Shown one piece after another: positions 19,399 through 28,712 of a stretch of 64,000 nt of DNA. Position numbers and translations under genes: made by a program. Below the pieces are notes generated by a model. The model did no database searches. It was given only the letters and a program-made list of their open reading frames with translations, and was not told where the DNA came from. Position 1 is the stretch's first letter. The number at the start of each line of letters is the position of its first letter. The DNA is from an uncultured Sunxiuqinia sp. (GTDB lineage: Bacteria; Bacteroidota; Bacteroidia; Bacteroidales; Prolixibacteraceae): assembly GCF_963678245.1 (NCBI RefSeq), contig NZ_OY782767.1, positions 310,001-374,000 on the forward strand. The letters run 5' to 3'.

Positions 19399-21198
19399 AT
19401 GAAATTACAAACATTACATCAGATAAAAAGAAGTTTACTTTTTATTCCTTTATTAACATTATTGGGAATTAGTTTTACTACTAGTGCAAATCGCATGTCC
19501 AGTGTTTCATACGATTCGCCTAGTTACCTGAGTTCTTCAAATGCACAAACAGAAGATTTGGATACTACAGTTGTGGTGAATACGGTTGAGGGGATTACTG
19601 AAGCTATTGCTTCACAATTACTTAAGGGGCATATAACTATTCTGTTGGAGGATGGAATTTACGAATTTGAAAGACCTTTAAGCATTTTTACTCCTTCAAT
19701 TACAATTAAAGGGAAAAGTGGTGTTCGGGAGAATGTTATTATTCAAGGAGATGCAATGAGCAGTAGCGCAAAGGTAAAAGGCTTAATCCGTGTTTCAGGC
19801 AATGATTTTCATTTGGCTGATTTGACCTTAAGAAATTGTGGCACCCATTTGTTGCAAATAGCAGGAGAGCAAGATGCTGACAGACCTATAATTGACAACG
19901 TAGTCTTCAGAGATTCTTATGAACAAATGTTGAAAATTACATATTCTGCTCAGAAACCGGATGTTTCATCTGATTCGGGGATTGTTCGAAACTGTCTTTT
20001 TGAATACACAGCGGGTGTTGGGCCGCAATATTACATTGGTGGAGTTGATGGACACCAAACAAAAGACTGGGTTATTTCAGGAAATGTTTTTAAGGGAATA
20101 ACCAGCCCCGACGCTCAAATTGCGGAACATGCTATTCATTTCTGGTCAGATAGTAAAAACACCATCGTTGAAAATAATCTGATTGTTAATTGCCAGAGAG
20201 GTATAGGTTTTGGTCTGACTTCCTCCAGAGGACATATTGGAGGTATTATACGAAACAATATTATCTATCATGATGGAATTTTTCGATATGACGGGACTTT
20301 TGCTCACGACGTTGCTATAGGAGTGGAGGCATGTCCAAACATACAAATTTATAACAATACTGTTTATCAGAAAGGAACCTATCCCAATAGTATTGAACTA
20401 AGATATGACATTTCTACAAATGGAAAAATTTACAATAACCTTTGTAATAGAGCCATCAAATTAAGGGATAACTCATCGGCAGATGTAAGTAACAACATAA
20501 ACAATGCCGACTCAGCATGGTTTGTAAGTACAGAGGATATCAACTTTCAGCTTCTCCCAACAGCGGTCAATGTCATCGATGCCGGATTAAGTGTAGATAC
20601 CGTTAAGGTTGACTTTGTGGGGAATAAACGTCCATGGGGAGTCACTTATGATATTGGTGCGCATGAATACAATGGCATTAACTTTTATGCTAGCTCGTAT
20701 CAGGTAAAAAAAGGGGAATCCGTGACACTGAATTGGCAAACGTATAACTTGGAAAATGTAACAGCTTATGGTGCATGGTCAGACTCGCAAGAGCCCTCAG
20801 GTAGTATTGTAATTACACCCGATTCGTCATCTGCATATGGAATTTATGGTATTAGTGGAGAAGATACAGCACGTTTTATTGTTTCTATTGATGTTGTGCC
20901 TGAAATGGTTGTAACGAGTATTGTACCAATTAAAGCGAATAGACAAGAGTTAAAAGTATATCCAAATCCGGCGGTAGGTGCTGTTTTTGTAGAACTCCCT
21001 GAAAAAGGAGACATTAACCAACAGGATATGAGTTTACAGCTCTATTCTGTAACAGGTCAAAAGATAAGAGTTCCGTATTCTTATGCCGGGAATAAATTGA
21101 TTGTAAATACCTCAGGTATTCCCGAGGGAAAATATGTATATCTGGTTAGCAATAAAAATGAATACATCGGCTCGGGTAAATTGATTGTCAGGCATTAA
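19399..21198 (+). CDS. Secreted right-handed beta-helix protein with T9SS sorting domain
   Basis: The 599-residue protein starts with a long signal sequence (MKLQTLHQIKRSLLFIPLLTLLG). From about 50 to 420 it has repeating parallel beta-helix rungs: ITIKGKSGVRENVIIQGDA, then FHLADLTLRNCGTHLL, NTIVENNLIVNCQRGIGFG and IQIYNNTVYQKG. This fold is common in polysaccharide lyases and surface glycan-binding proteins. A linker and a type A T9SS sorting domain follow (about 515-599; LKVYPNPAVGAVFVELP, ending GKLIVRH). No catalytic Lys/Arg pair of a known lyase family could be assigned, so an enzymatic role is not claimed. It stands alone and ends in a strong terminator. Confidence 0.8.
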   Translation: MKLQTLHQIKRSLLFIPLLTLLGISFTTSANRMSSVSYDSPSYLSSSNAQTEDLDTTVVVNTVEGITEAIASQLLKGHITILLEDGIYEFERPLSIFTPSITIKGKSGVRENVIIQGDAMSSSAKVKGLIRVSGNDFHLADLTLRNCGTHLLQIAGEQDADRPIIDNVVFRDSYEQMLKITYSAQKPDVSSDSGIVRNCLFEYTAGVGPQYYIGGVDGHQTKDWVISGNVFKGITSPDAQIAEHAIHFWSDSKNTIVENNLIVNCQRGIGFGLTSSRGHIGGIIRNNIIYHDGIFRYDGTFAHDVAIGVEACPNIQIYNNTVYQKGTYPNSIELRYDISTNGKIYNNLCNRAIKLRDNSSADVSNNINNADSAWFVSTEDINFQLLPTAVNVIDAGLSVDTVKVDFVGNKRPWGVTYDIGAHEYNGINFYASSYQVKKGESVTLNWQTYNLENVTAYGAWSDSQEPSGSIVITPDSSSAYGIYGISGEDTARFIVSIDVVPEMVVTSIVPIKANRQELKVYPNPAVGAVFVELPEKGDINQQDMSLQLYSVTGQKIRVPYSYAGNKLIVNTSGIPEGKYVYLVSNKNEYIGSGKLIVRH

Positions 21199-21306
21199 TT
21201 ATTTCATTGTTAAACAAACGATTTACGAATAAAAAATTATCACTATGGATTTATGATTAGTCTGAAATAAGTGTAAATGATTCTGTGACTAATATAATAG
21301 GCTCAC

Positions 21307-21345
21307 AGTTCGTTTCAAAACTCGTTTTGAAACGAACTGTCTTTT
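21307..21345 (+). terminator. Strong intrinsic terminator
   Basis: A perfect 14-base stem: AGTTCGTTTCAAAA (21307-21320) pairs with TTTTGAAACGAACT (21325-21338), loop CTCG, followed by GTCTTTT. It ends the beta-helix transcript. Confidence 0.85.
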
Positions 21346-21552
21346 ATAGCTTTCTATTTTGATGACAATTTGTTTATGCATTTGTTGTGGCGTTCACATT
21401 TCATACGACCAGAGAAAACTGGTCTATAGTTTACCAGACACCAATTAATAAGAATAGAATCAATAAAGCGACTATACTAAATCCTCTAGTAGTCAATAGA
21501 ATTGATCAAGAGAGAGACATGTGTCTCTATTAAAACATACAATTTTGGACAA

Positions 21553-22503
21553 ATGAAAGAAATAAACACAATAGTAGTTGGCGAACTTAATGTGGATATC
21601 ATTCTAAACCGCATCGATCGTTTTCCTGAAATGGGGAAAGAAATTCTGGCAGAGTCACTTGATCTTACGCTCGGAAGCTCATCTGCAATTTTTGCAAGCA
21701 ATCTTAGTTCACTGGGATCAAATGTTGCTTTTATTGGAAAGATTGGAAAAGATGGTTTTGCATCCACGGTTTTGGATAGCCTTCAATTAAAGAAGGTTGA
21801 TACTTCAAAAGTTTTACAGTCTGAAACCTTAAACACCGGAGCAACAATCGTTCTAAATTTTGATCAGGATAGAGCTAATGTTACTTATCCGGGTGCAATG
21901 AAAGACTTAAAGTTTGATGATCTTGACTGGGAATTTATTAAAAAAGCAAATCATCTTCATTTTTCTTCCATCTTTTTACAACCCGGAATAAGAAGTGATT
22001 TACCCAAAATGTTTCGAAAAGCAAAGGAAATGGGACTAACAACTTCTCTCGATCCACAATGGGATCCTGCAGAAGAGTGGGATATAAATCTACAAGAATT
22101 ATTGCCGCAGTTGAATATATTTATGCCCAATATTTCTGAATTCCTTTTGATAACCAAATCATCCACTTTAAAAGAAGGAATAGAAAAAGTAGAAGAATAT
22201 GCGCCGGATATAATACTCATTATAAAAGATGGCGCAAACGGGGCATTTGCGTGGAAAGAGAATAATCTAATTCACCAACCGGCTTTCCTGAATGAAAATG
22301 TTGTGGACTGTATCGGAGCTGGAGACAGTTTTAACGCAGGTTTCATACACAAATTCACTCAAGGCTGTTTACTAACAGAATGCCTAAAATATGGAGCACT
22401 AACTGGTGCTGTTTCAACCACAAGAGCAGGAGGTACTGGCGCATTCTCTAATCTGGAAGCGATTCAAAATATTGCGGTTGAACATTTTTCCATCTTGATA
22501 TAA
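21553..22503 (+). CDS. PfkB-family carbohydrate kinase
   Basis: The 316-residue protein has the two PfkB signatures: an N-terminal glycine-rich region (LTLGSSSAIFASNLSSLGSNVAFIGKIGKDGF) and the C-terminal DCIGAGDSFNAGF motif with the catalytic Asp. The frame opens at a TTG at 21502, but the ATG at 21553 begins the conserved first strand. It would phosphorylate a sugar or nucleoside in the cytoplasm. The substrate is not readable from sequence; ribose, fructose, keto-deoxygluconate and tagatose 6-phosphate kinases all belong here. It is the first gene of an operon with an S9 peptidase, an EamA transporter and alanine dehydrogenase. Confidence 0.85.
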   Translation: MKEINTIVVGELNVDIILNRIDRFPEMGKEILAESLDLTLGSSSAIFASNLSSLGSNVAFIGKIGKDGFASTVLDSLQLKKVDTSKVLQSETLNTGATIVLNFDQDRANVTYPGAMKDLKFDDLDWEFIKKANHLHFSSIFLQPGIRSDLPKMFRKAKEMGLTTSLDPQWDPAEEWDINLQELLPQLNIFMPNISEFLLITKSSTLKEGIEKVEEYAPDIILIIKDGANGAFAWKENNLIHQPAFLNENVVDCIGAGDSFNAGFIHKFTQGCLLTECLKYGALTGAVSTTRAGGTGAFSNLEAIQNIAVEHFSILI

Positions 22504-22532
22504 TTGACAGAAATAATCTTTACTCGAAATAC

Positions 22533-24500
22533 ATGAAGAAAAGCAAGGATAGAAATAAACGACCTTTTAGTGTTGAAGATCATTATAAGATCAAGAATGT
22601 TGGTAGTCCTCAGATATCTCCTGATGGTAAACAAATTTTATATGTCATCACCTCAACCGATGCTTCAGAAAACTGTAGAAAAGATCAAATTGCCTTGCTA
22701 AACATAGCGGACAAACACTTCCAAATTCTCGTGGAAGGAAGTTCTCCTGTCTGGTCTCCAACAGGATTGCAAATAGCTTTTGAGGCAAATAAAGATGGAA
22801 AAGATGGAATCTGGATTTACGATTTAGAAGATAGCTCTGAAAATTTTCTTACTCCAATTTATCATTCGTCCTACTTTATTAATCATTTGGAAGACAAAAG
22901 CTTTAAATGGTCGCCCAATGGAAAACAAATTGCTTATGTGAGCACTTTACCAACAAAAAAGACGGATGATAAAAAAATGGAAGTTATGGTTACCAACCGA
23001 CTTTTATACATGTCGAAAGGAGGAAGAGGACGGTCATATTTTGTTGACGAATCACGCATGCATCTCTGGACTGTTTCGGTTGATGGTGGAGTACCAAAAC
23101 AATTAACTTTTGGCGAATATGACGATCATTCACTACACTGGTCTCCGGATAGTTTGCAAATTGCATTTATCAGCAACCGAACTGCCGATCCCGATAACAA
23201 TCAATACTGCGATTTGTGGAAAGTAAATACCGAAAGCGGAGAAATTACGAGGCTTACGCATGATTTAAAAACTGCTTTTCAGCCGAGATGGTCGTCAAAT
23301 GGAGAGTTTGTCGCCTATCTTGGAACATCAGGTGCGTTAAGTACAAACGACAGCCAATCAGACGATACCCACTTGTACATTGTGCCTGGCGTTGGCGGGG
23401 AATCTCTTTGCCTCACAAAAGCATTCGACCGAAGAATCGAAAATATAAATTGGCACCCACTTGAAGAAACAATCTTTTTTAATGCGGGAAATCATGGTCG
23501 AACGCCTCTATTTCAAATACACATTAATTCGGGCAAGATAAAAACAGTTATTGAAGGAGATTGCCACATTTTGGATTATTCTATTAGTTCAGATGCTGGT
23601 AGGATTGCTTATTTGCATACTGACATCGTTAACCCTCCGGAAATCTTTACTAGAAGAAAAAATCAGACTGAATCAACTCAAATTAGCAATCACAATGAAG
23701 CACTTTTGCAGGAATGTCTTTTTCAGGATGTAAAAGAATTTTGGGTTAAAAGTTTCGACGGAGTTCCTGTTCAGGGTTGGATAATGAAACCTGTTCTGTT
23801 TAATTCGGAGAAAACCTATCCACTCATACTGGTTATTCATGGTGGCCCTCATAATATGTTTGGGTACGATTTCGAGGAACGGATGCAGTTGTTATCTGCT
23901 CACGGTTATGGCGTTCTATTTATGAATCCACGAGGTAGTCATGGTTACGGGCAAGCTTTCTCAAATGGGAATTTACTGAACTGGGGAGGTGGCGATTACA
24001 AAGATTTAATGGCTGGTGTTGATTATGTTATCAACAAATATAAATGGATTGACAAGGAACGACTGGGTGTTACCGGTCAGAGTTATGGAGGCTACATGGG
24101 CAACTGGATAATTACTCAAACCAATCGATTTAAAGCTGCCGTTGTTGACGGTGGCATAAGCAATTTGGTAAGTTTTGCCGGCACATCAATCTATCATTCC
24201 TTAACAGAATCGGAGTTTAACGGAAGTGCGTACGATAACTTTGAACTCATTTGGCAATGGTCTCCATTAAAAAATGTCAAAAAAGTGACTACTCCAACCT
24301 TGTTTCTTCATGGGGAGATTGACAATGAAGTTCCGGTTACACAAGCAGAAGAAATGTACGTTGCATTAAAGAAACTTGGCGTTGAAACTACTTTGGTTCA
24401 GTACCTGGGAGAAGGACATGGTTGGCGTCCAGACCTTAAACCAAATAACAGAGTTGATTTGGGAAGTCGTATGTTGTCCTGGTTTGATAAATATCTATAA
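22533..24500 (+). CDS. S9-family serine peptidase (acylaminoacyl-peptidase-like), cytoplasmic
   Basis: A 655-residue protein with an N-terminal beta-propeller (about 20-390; cores like SPDGKQILYVITS and SPNGKQIAYVST) and a C-terminal alpha/beta-hydrolase domain. The triad is S517 in GQSYGGYMG, D597 in GEIDNEVP and H629 in GEGHGW. S9 enzymes of this layout cleave short peptides, with the propeller restricting access. No signal peptide is present, unlike many Bacteroidota S9 peptidases, so it probably acts on imported peptides in the cytoplasm. It starts 29 bases after the kinase and 21 before the transporter gene; the downstream alanine dehydrogenase fits amino acid catabolism. Confidence 0.9.
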   Translation: MKKSKDRNKRPFSVEDHYKIKNVGSPQISPDGKQILYVITSTDASENCRKDQIALLNIADKHFQILVEGSSPVWSPTGLQIAFEANKDGKDGIWIYDLEDSSENFLTPIYHSSYFINHLEDKSFKWSPNGKQIAYVSTLPTKKTDDKKMEVMVTNRLLYMSKGGRGRSYFVDESRMHLWTVSVDGGVPKQLTFGEYDDHSLHWSPDSLQIAFISNRTADPDNNQYCDLWKVNTESGEITRLTHDLKTAFQPRWSSNGEFVAYLGTSGALSTNDSQSDDTHLYIVPGVGGESLCLTKAFDRRIENINWHPLEETIFFNAGNHGRTPLFQIHINSGKIKTVIEGDCHILDYSISSDAGRIAYLHTDIVNPPEIFTRRKNQTESTQISNHNEALLQECLFQDVKEFWVKSFDGVPVQGWIMKPVLFNSEKTYPLILVIHGGPHNMFGYDFEERMQLLSAHGYGVLFMNPRGSHGYGQAFSNGNLLNWGGGDYKDLMAGVDYVINKYKWIDKERLGVTGQSYGGYMGNWIITQTNRFKAAVVDGGISNLVSFAGTSIYHSLTESEFNGSAYDNFELIWQWSPLKNVKKVTTPTLFLHGEIDNEVPVTQAEEMYVALKKLGVETTLVQYLGEGHGWRPDLKPNNRVDLGSRMLSWFDKYL

Positions 24501-24521
24501 TAATTTAAATTTTATTTCAAG

Positions 24522-25427
24522 ATGAGAAAATCCAGCAACTGGCTCAAATTCGTATTGATACATGTACTTTTTATGGGCGTTTGGGGAGCCTTAATTGAAA
24601 TTCCTGAAAAAAACGGGTTCCCGGCTACCTTGGGTTATGTTGTTTGGTCGTTAACAATGATACCTGCAGCGATTGTTGGACTGCTGAAAATGAAAGGAAA
24701 ACTCGAAGTTGATAAACGGTCCATTTTTTATGGTAGTTTAGTCGGATTTCTTGGTTCAGTCGGACAATTAATTCTTTTTCTCGCTTTACAGAAAGCCCCT
24801 GCATATCTTGTTTTTCCAATCCTGTCGTTAACTCCTGTAGTAACAATTTTGCTTGCAGTAGTTTTTCTAAAAGAAAGAACAGGAATACTTGGTTGGATAG
24901 CTATTGGAATTGCCATAATCGCAATCTTCCTTCTTTCGTACCAGCAACCCGGAAGTGAAGGGCCAAGTGGGTATTTGTGGCTTGTATTAACAATTATTCC
25001 TTTGCTGGCATGGGGAATTCAAGGATTTGTAATGCGTTTTGCAAATGAATCAATGAAAGCTGAAAGTATCTTTTTCTACATGATGCTCAGTTCGATAATA
25101 CTTACACCAGCTGCCTTATATATGACCGATTTTTCACAGCCAATAAACTGGAGTTTTAATGGACCTTATCTGGCAGCCGGTATTCAGATTTTAAATGCAT
25201 TTGGAGCACTTTGTTTGGTTTATGCTTTTAGATATGGCAAAGCTATAATCATAGCACCGATGACTACTGCACTATCTCCGGTACTAACAGTATTAATTTC
25301 ATTGGCAATTTATGCCGTTATTCCTCATACATTGATAATAATTGGAATGCTGGCAGCTATTATTTCAGCCTTCCTGATGGGGATAGAAGAAACAAAAATG
25401 GATGAACGAGCACAAAGAAAACAATAG
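24522..25427 (+). CDS. EamA/DMT-superfamily transporter
   Basis: The 301-residue protein has about ten hydrophobic segments in two similar halves, as in the drug/metabolite transporter superfamily. The first half ends with FPILSLTPVVTILLAVVFLKERTG, the typical EamA end-of-repeat motif, and the second half has the matching ITTALSP-like segment (PMTTALSPVLTVLI). It is an inner-membrane carrier, often exporting amino acids or other small metabolites. Between an S9 peptidase and alanine dehydrogenase, export or import of an amino-acid-derived compound is plausible but not shown. Confidence 0.85.
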   Translation: MRKSSNWLKFVLIHVLFMGVWGALIEIPEKNGFPATLGYVVWSLTMIPAAIVGLLKMKGKLEVDKRSIFYGSLVGFLGSVGQLILFLALQKAPAYLVFPILSLTPVVTILLAVVFLKERTGILGWIAIGIAIIAIFLLSYQQPGSEGPSGYLWLVLTIIPLLAWGIQGFVMRFANESMKAESIFFYMMLSSIILTPAALYMTDFSQPINWSFNGPYLAAGIQILNAFGALCLVYAFRYGKAIIIAPMTTALSPVLTVLISLAIYAVIPHTLIIIGMLAAIISAFLMGIEETKMDERAQRKQ

Positions 25428-25464
25428 TCGTTAAAAAGTAAAATCAAATTAAAATAGTAGCAGA

Positions 25465-26565
25465 ATGATAATTGGAGTACCAAAAGAAATTAAAAACAAC
25501 GAAAACAGAGTTGCCTTAACTCCCGCAGGTGTTGCCGAGATGGTAAAGAACAACCATGAAGTTTATGTGCAATCAACAGCAGGTTTAGGAAGTGGATTTA
25601 ATGATGAAGATTATGTTACTGCAGGCGCTGCAATTCTTTTAACAATTGAAGAAGTATATTCAATCGCCGAGATGATTATTAAGGTAAAAGAACCTATTGC
25701 TCCTGAATATGAACTAATTCGAAAAGGACAGATCGTATTTACTTATTTTCACTTTGCTTCGAACAAAGAACTTACTGTAGCAATGATGGAGAGTGAATCG
25801 ATTTGTCTGGCATACGAAACAGTTGAAATGCCTGACCGATCGTTGCCTTTGCTGATCCCCATGTCGGAAGTAGCGGGTCGAATGTCGGTTCAACAAGGTG
25901 CTAAATACCTTGAAAAAACCTTTGGTGGATACGGTGTACTACTGGGAGGAGTTCCAGGAGTGTTGCCTGCAAAAGTGCTAATTATTGGTGGTGGTATTGT
26001 AGGAACCGAAGCTGCAAAAATGGCTGGCGGTTTGGGTGCCGATGTGACAATACTCGATGTAAGTTTGAAACGTCTGCGCTACCTTGATGACATTATGCCG
26101 TCAAATGTGAAAACCATGATGAGTAACGAATATAACATTCGGGAGATGGTTCGCACACATGATGTGATTATTGGTGCTGTTCTTATTCCTGGTGCTGTTG
26201 CGCCTAAGTTGGTAACGAAAGACATGCTTAAAACCATGAGACCGGGAACTGTTTTGGTGGATGTTGCTGTTGACCAGGGTGGATGTTTTGAATCTACTGT
26301 TCCGACAACTCACGATAGTCCAACTTTTGTAATCGACGAAGTAATTAATTATTGCGTTGCAAATATGCCAGGGGCAGTTCCACGCACATCAACGCTGGCA
26401 TTAACCAATGCAACACTACCTTATGCTATTCAGATTGCAAATAAAGGTTGGGAAAAAGCTTGTGCCGAAAATAATTCATTAAATAAAGGGTTAAATATTG
26501 TGAAAGGGGAAATTGTATATCGTGAAGTGGCCGATGCATTTGACCTGCCATTTAGTGTTTCGTAA
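25465..26565 (+). CDS. ald: Alanine dehydrogenase
   Basis: The 366-residue protein matches alanine dehydrogenase in length and motifs: start MIIGVPKEIKNNENRVALTP with R15, K75 in IIKVKEPIAP, H96 in YFHFAS, the NAD loop VLIIGGGIVGTEAAKMAGGLGA, and DVAVDQGGCFE with the catalytic Asp. It interconverts L-alanine with pyruvate and ammonia using NAD in the cytoplasm. It is the last gene of the operon with the PfkB kinase, S9 peptidase and EamA transporter, and it is followed by a strong hairpin shared with the convergent esterase gene. Confidence 0.95.
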   Translation: MIIGVPKEIKNNENRVALTPAGVAEMVKNNHEVYVQSTAGLGSGFNDEDYVTAGAAILLTIEEVYSIAEMIIKVKEPIAPEYELIRKGQIVFTYFHFASNKELTVAMMESESICLAYETVEMPDRSLPLLIPMSEVAGRMSVQQGAKYLEKTFGGYGVLLGGVPGVLPAKVLIIGGGIVGTEAAKMAGGLGADVTILDVSLKRLRYLDDIMPSNVKTMMSNEYNIREMVRTHDVIIGAVLIPGAVAPKLVTKDMLKTMRPGTVLVDVAVDQGGCFESTVPTTHDSPTFVIDEVINYCVANMPGAVPRTSTLALTNATLPYAIQIANKGWEKACAENNSLNKGLNIVKGEIVYREVADAFDLPFSVS

Positions 26566-26593
26566 ATTTCAGTTAGGAGAACCAGAAACGATA

Positions 26594-26641
26594 AATAATA
26601 ACAGGAGAATTGGTAATTAATCCAATCCTCCTGTTATTATT
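26594..26641. terminator. Bidirectional intrinsic terminator
   Basis: AATAATAACAGGAG (26594-26607) pairs with CTCCTGTTATTATT (26628-26641), with ATTGG/CCAAT extending the stem after a mismatch. It lies between convergent ald and the esterase gene, with U/A-rich flanks that would work both ways. Confidence 0.85.
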
Positions 26642-26663
26642 TTAAGCAAGCTATTATTACAAT

Positions 26664-28682
26664 TCAATTAGTTTTCTGGTTTTTAACTTTAACTTTGAAC
26701 GAAACTCGCTTTTTGTATTTTATAAAAGAAGTTGCAGCTTGATTGTCTCTCCGAATATCACCGATAGCAGGGTAATCATATTCCCCATAGAAGTTAATTA
26801 CATGTCCGTCCGGACAAGTTGGTTTAATGTAGATTTCAGATGTTGACCGCATTGCACCAGACCAATCATTACGATTGTTAAATTTCATTTCTTCTTTATC
26901 AGAGTCAACAAATGGATCATCGGTATATACTTTTAAACCATACCAGTTGGGATTATTATCGACTTGCGTTAAAAAGCTAATTTTCTCACCAGCTTCAATT
27001 ATTCCATTGCCGTTTCCTTTTCCAAAGAAACTATCTTCCGTTGAAGATGCTTCTTGCTGAAAATAGTTACCATCGGCAATACTAAACGACTTTAACTCAA
27101 AATCAGAGTTATAAAAAGGAACTTCTAACCTAAAAATCTCAGAGTTCTGATTGTATTTAAGTTTCAGTTTTAACACTACTGATCGAACATTGGGATCTAA
27201 TGCGATAATTTTAAATTTACTTTTAGTAAATATGCTTGTTTTAGAGATGTAGTCAATGGTATCTGGTAAACTTAATACTTTAATATTAGCATCGTTTGAA
27301 ATAAGCTCCACCCTAATATTGGATAAATTCTGTCCCCCTTTATTGAAAAGAATGGGTGCAATTTCAAGTTCTTTCCCAAACTCAGGCATATCATCACTCA
27401 TTTTAAATCCTGACATAGATAATAATCCGGGATCTTCTTTTTGGTAAATACCAATATCTGTTGGAGTTCCATCACATGTTATATTTATTCTACCTTGCTC
27501 GTTTGCTTCAACTGTTTGTTCTACTATTTTACTATAAGGAGATTGTGTTCTAACCACCTGATAATTTTTACCAATTTCATACAGACTATCAGTAAGAATA
27601 TGTATAGTTTGATTTGCAATAGGAGAACCATCGGGAAGCCACTTTCGGCTTGAAATTTTAAAACCCTCTTTTTGTATATCTTCCAATATAACAAAGCCAG
27701 GCACTTCCCTATCGCTTTTTATGGTATACCCCCAAACATCAAAATTGGGAAAGACATCGATGTGGTGCCATTTTTCTGGTCGGGCAGTTGGATTTCTAAA
27801 GTTTTTCATGTGAAAATCGAATTGACCCTTCACGTTTACAACATTGTGAAATCCATTAAAATAACTACTTCCATATTGCCAACTTTCATAGGCCAGGTCA
27901 TATTTCTTAAATGCTTTGTCAATTGCATAATGATATTGACGCAGGAAATCATTTTTACCAATATGCATTCTGATTGGCAGTCCCACATAGTTTATCTTCA
28001 TATCTTTCATTGGAGTAAAAACCTGTAGTTCTTTTGGTCCTATCGAAAATCCGCCTGAGGGACAAAAAAACGATGCACTTGAAATTAGATGTGGAAACTT
28101 TGCTGCCATATTCATTGATGTAAAGCCTCCCATACTCAATCCGGACACAGCCCTGCCTTCTCTTTTTGCAATAGTTCTGTAATTGCGATCAACTATATTG
28201 ATAAATTCTTTAAAATATTCTGTAAATTGAATATCTAATTGCACAGGTCCAATATCATATGGCCGGGGGTATTGTTCTTTCACATATCCGTCCCATTTAG
28301 CTACAATTACATCATTGTTGCGAACAAATTCCGCAATATTATCCAACGAATCAGGTCCACATCGTTTCACATTACCATTAAACTCATCGTAGTACCTTGC
28401 TTCTGCACTTACAGATGATTCACCATCAGCGGGACCATTAAAACGTCCGCCAAATCCATGAAAGAAATAGATTACCGGGTATCTTTTATCTGTTTTGGAA
28501 TAGTAATCAGGTGGCAAAAATATTCGGTAATGGCGTTCTTCCTGAAAAACCTTACTTTCATGCACACGATCTTCTATTATCGCTTTTCTGCTTACAGAAT
28601 TACCCAAATTCATGCATCCAAAACAAAACGCAATAGCAACAAGCAGAGGAAATCTCACTAGAAATACTAATCGAAGCTTCAT
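26664..28682 (-). CDS. Secreted esterase lipoprotein with C-terminal beta domains
   Basis: A 672-residue lipoprotein (signal ending AFCFGC, lipobox C23). Residues 45-320 form an alpha/beta-hydrolase of the esterase D type: YRIFLPPDYY, then YPVIYFFHGFGG as the oxyanion strand, and nucleophile S183 in SGLSMGGF. The rest (about 320-672) is beta-rich and resembles bacterial Ig/CARDB-like modules (NGIIEAGEKISFLTQV). Such enzymes remove acyl esters from glycans or lignocellulose. It is the last gene of a minus-strand set with a DUF4091 protein and two propeller proteins, placed back to back with a SusC/D locus, so a role in deacylating the locus's glycan is likely but unproven. Confidence 0.8.
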   Translation of the reverse strand: MKLRLVFLVRFPLLVAIAFCFGCMNLGNSVSRKAIIEDRVHESKVFQEERHYRIFLPPDYYSKTDKRYPVIYFFHGFGGRFNGPADGESSVSAEARYYDEFNGNVKRCGPDSLDNIAEFVRNNDVIVAKWDGYVKEQYPRPYDIGPVQLDIQFTEYFKEFINIVDRNYRTIAKREGRAVSGLSMGGFTSMNMAAKFPHLISSASFFCPSGGFSIGPKELQVFTPMKDMKINYVGLPIRMHIGKNDFLRQYHYAIDKAFKKYDLAYESWQYGSSYFNGFHNVVNVKGQFDFHMKNFRNPTARPEKWHHIDVFPNFDVWGYTIKSDREVPGFVILEDIQKEGFKISSRKWLPDGSPIANQTIHILTDSLYEIGKNYQVVRTQSPYSKIVEQTVEANEQGRINITCDGTPTDIGIYQKEDPGLLSMSGFKMSDDMPEFGKELEIAPILFNKGGQNLSNIRVELISNDANIKVLSLPDTIDYISKTSIFTKSKFKIIALDPNVRSVVLKLKLKYNQNSEIFRLEVPFYNSDFELKSFSIADGNYFQQEASSTEDSFFGKGNGNGIIEAGEKISFLTQVDNNPNWYGLKVYTDDPFVDSDKEEMKFNNRNDWSGAMRSTSEIYIKPTCPDGHVINFYGEYDYPAIGDIRRDNQAATSFIKYKKRVSFKVKVKNQKTN

Positions 28683-28712
28683 TTATAGGGACTTAGTAAG
28701 TATTTTGAAGTA

